From NCBI RefSeq assembly GCF_005887555.1, contig NZ_VCIA01000001.1:1674001-1738000 (forward strand): a DNA stretch of 64,000 nt, read 5' to 3'. How positions within the stretch are numbered: position 1 is the first letter of the stretch; each line of letters opens with the position of its first letter. The stretch comes from Lentibacillus cibarius. GTDB lineage: Bacteria; Bacillota; Bacilli; Bacillales; Amphibacillaceae. Below, one piece after another: positions 63,165 through 64,000 of the stretch. The notes under the pieces were generated by a model, which ran no database searches, was not told where the DNA came from, and saw nothing but the letters and a program-made list of their open reading frames with translations. Made by a program: the position numbers and the translations under genes.

Positions 63165-64000
63165 TAATGCCATCCCCTCCATATACTTCATAAAAACGCA
63201 TTAAACCTTTTTCAAAGCACGCTTTAGGAGGATGGACGATACCTGCACCAATTTGTCCTATTCCGGCAACTTTATGAGCCATTCCTGTATTAATTACTGG
63301 CAAGATACCTGTTTCAATAACTTTTCTAAGATCAATTCCAAAAGCTGAACCGCTGAAGTTCAATGTAGGAAGAGAATAATTACTATTTTCGCTCACAGTG
63401 ATATCAAACATTTGCTCACTATATCGAATCGCATCCTCAACTTCTCCACCAACAAATTGAACAATCGCCGGCGATCCACCCATGGCAAATCCTCCAATTC
63501 CCATCGTTTCCGTAATAGCGCTATCTCCGAGGTCTCGAGTGGCATCCTCTTCTGAATATCCTGGGAAAAAGAGACCTTTAATAAAATTAGCTGGTGCTGT
63601 AAACCATTCCTTTTCACCTAGTCCACTGACACGGACACCAAATTCAACACCGTTTCTAGACATTGCTGTGATAACAGTAGAATAAGGAACGCCATGCCCG
63701 GCATCCAGTGCTGATTTACAAGCTGGCATAGATAGATTTAAGAAATACTGTTCATTATTCTGTATAAAACGTAGAACTTCCCGCAATGATTGTTTATCTA
63801 TATCTGTTTGTAGGAAGTAGTCACCGATTTCCCGGTAAAAAAGACTTGTTGAAGCTTTGTTACGATTATGACACTCGTCTCCCATATGCAATGATTGGGC
63901 AGTGATTGATTTTAAATCAATTCCTTCTGTAAGTGCTAGAGCCTTCTTCAATGCAGGTGCAAAGACATCTCGAAGCCATTTTAAGCGATCAATAACTTCA
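63157..64000 (-). CDS. DUF1116 protein, YlbE/AllG-like, 5' end cut by window
   Basis: About 281 residues visible, frame open to the window edge. SALDAGHGVPYSTVITAMSR, NGVEFGVRVSGLGEKEWFTA, MGIGGFAMGGSPAIVQFVGG and GIGQIGAGIVHPPKACFEKG belong to the DUF1116 family, associated with FdrA. In E. coli the fdrA-ylbE-ylbF (allFGH) genes next to carbamate kinase have been linked to oxamate transcarbamylase of allantoin breakdown. The upstream partner should lie beyond 64000. Confidence 0.85.
   Translation of the reverse strand, partial: EVIDRLKWLRDVFAPALKKALALTEGIDLKSITAQSLHMGDECHNRNKASTSLFYREIGDYFLQTDIDKQSLREVLRFIQNNEQYFLNLSMPACKSALDAGHGVPYSTVITAMSRNGVEFGVRVSGLGEKEWFTAPANFIKGLFFPGYSEEDATRDLGDSAITETMGIGGFAMGGSPAIVQFVGGEVEDAIRYSEQMFDITVSENSNYSLPTLNFSGSAFGIDLRKVIETGILPVINTGMAHKVAGIGQIGAGIVHPPKACFEKGLMRFYEVYGGDGINE

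Overview
The window looks like a chromosome segment of a moderately halophilic, spore-forming member of the Bacillaceae (Lentibacillus/Virgibacillus/Oceanobacillus type). The reasons are the low G+C, strong AGGAGG-type ribosome binding sites, many TTG/GTG starts, acidic exported proteins, and typical Bacillaceae families: YpmR/YpmS, YkpA, YocH-like 3D protein, YpuA-like DUF1002, YuzB-like DUF1450, YvrJ, DUF1659/DUF2922, DUF3231 and YwqA-like helicase. No rRNA, tRNA or CRISPR array was seen.

Layout. 1-12 kb: a cut RarD-type EamA transporter; a SAM-I riboswitch driving a MetY-type sulfhydrylase that carries an extra C-terminal CoA-binding-like domain; ypmR-ypmS; a WYL regulator; the ABC-F protein YkpA; a threonine-degradation pair (kbl and an epimerase-type threonine dehydrogenase) behind a cre-like site; a LysM/3D cell-wall protein. 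12-23.4 kb: an oligopeptide ABC transporter operon with three tandem oppA paralogues, each behind a similar promoter, and a frameshifted oppD. 23.4-39 kb: ordinary accessory metabolism and transport: MFS pump, DUF1450, iron alcohol dehydrogenase, RidA, lysozyme-like protein, MATE pump (frameshifted), nitronate monooxygenase (frameshifted), a TAXI-TRAP transporter operon with a divergent regulator, and a SNF2/SWIM helicase.

39.1-48 kb is the unusual part: an AT-rich island of small genes, nearly all on the minus strand, most separated by members of one palindromic repeat family (GGGCGC...GCGCCC). It resembles a cassette array, though no integrase is present in the window. It holds small membrane proteins, lipoproteins, an antitoxin/MazF-like module whose toxin has an in-frame stop, two copies of a two-gene module with a retropepsin-like aspartic protease (both damaged), and an ISLre2-family insertion sequence.

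48-64 kb: YvrJ/DUF2922/DUF1659, MFS transporter, two DUF3231 genes, Cu/Zn SOD-like lipoprotein, DoxX, a precise 52-bp tandem repeat of about nine copies, an arylsulfotransferase-like protein, a small gene with two internal stops, SH3b amidase, Uma2 nuclease, MOSC protein, and at the right edge a cupin, carbamate kinase and a DUF1116 (YlbE/AllG-like) gene, which suggests oxamate/allantoin catabolism.

At least five genes are broken by what looks like a single missing base, four of them in clear homopolymer runs (oppD, MATE, nitronate monooxygenase, a thioredoxin-like lipoprotein; also a retropepsin gene). This pattern suits sequencing undercalls at least as well as real decay and should be kept in mind when reading the pseudogene calls. 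All names rest on reading the translated sequence; no database search was run.
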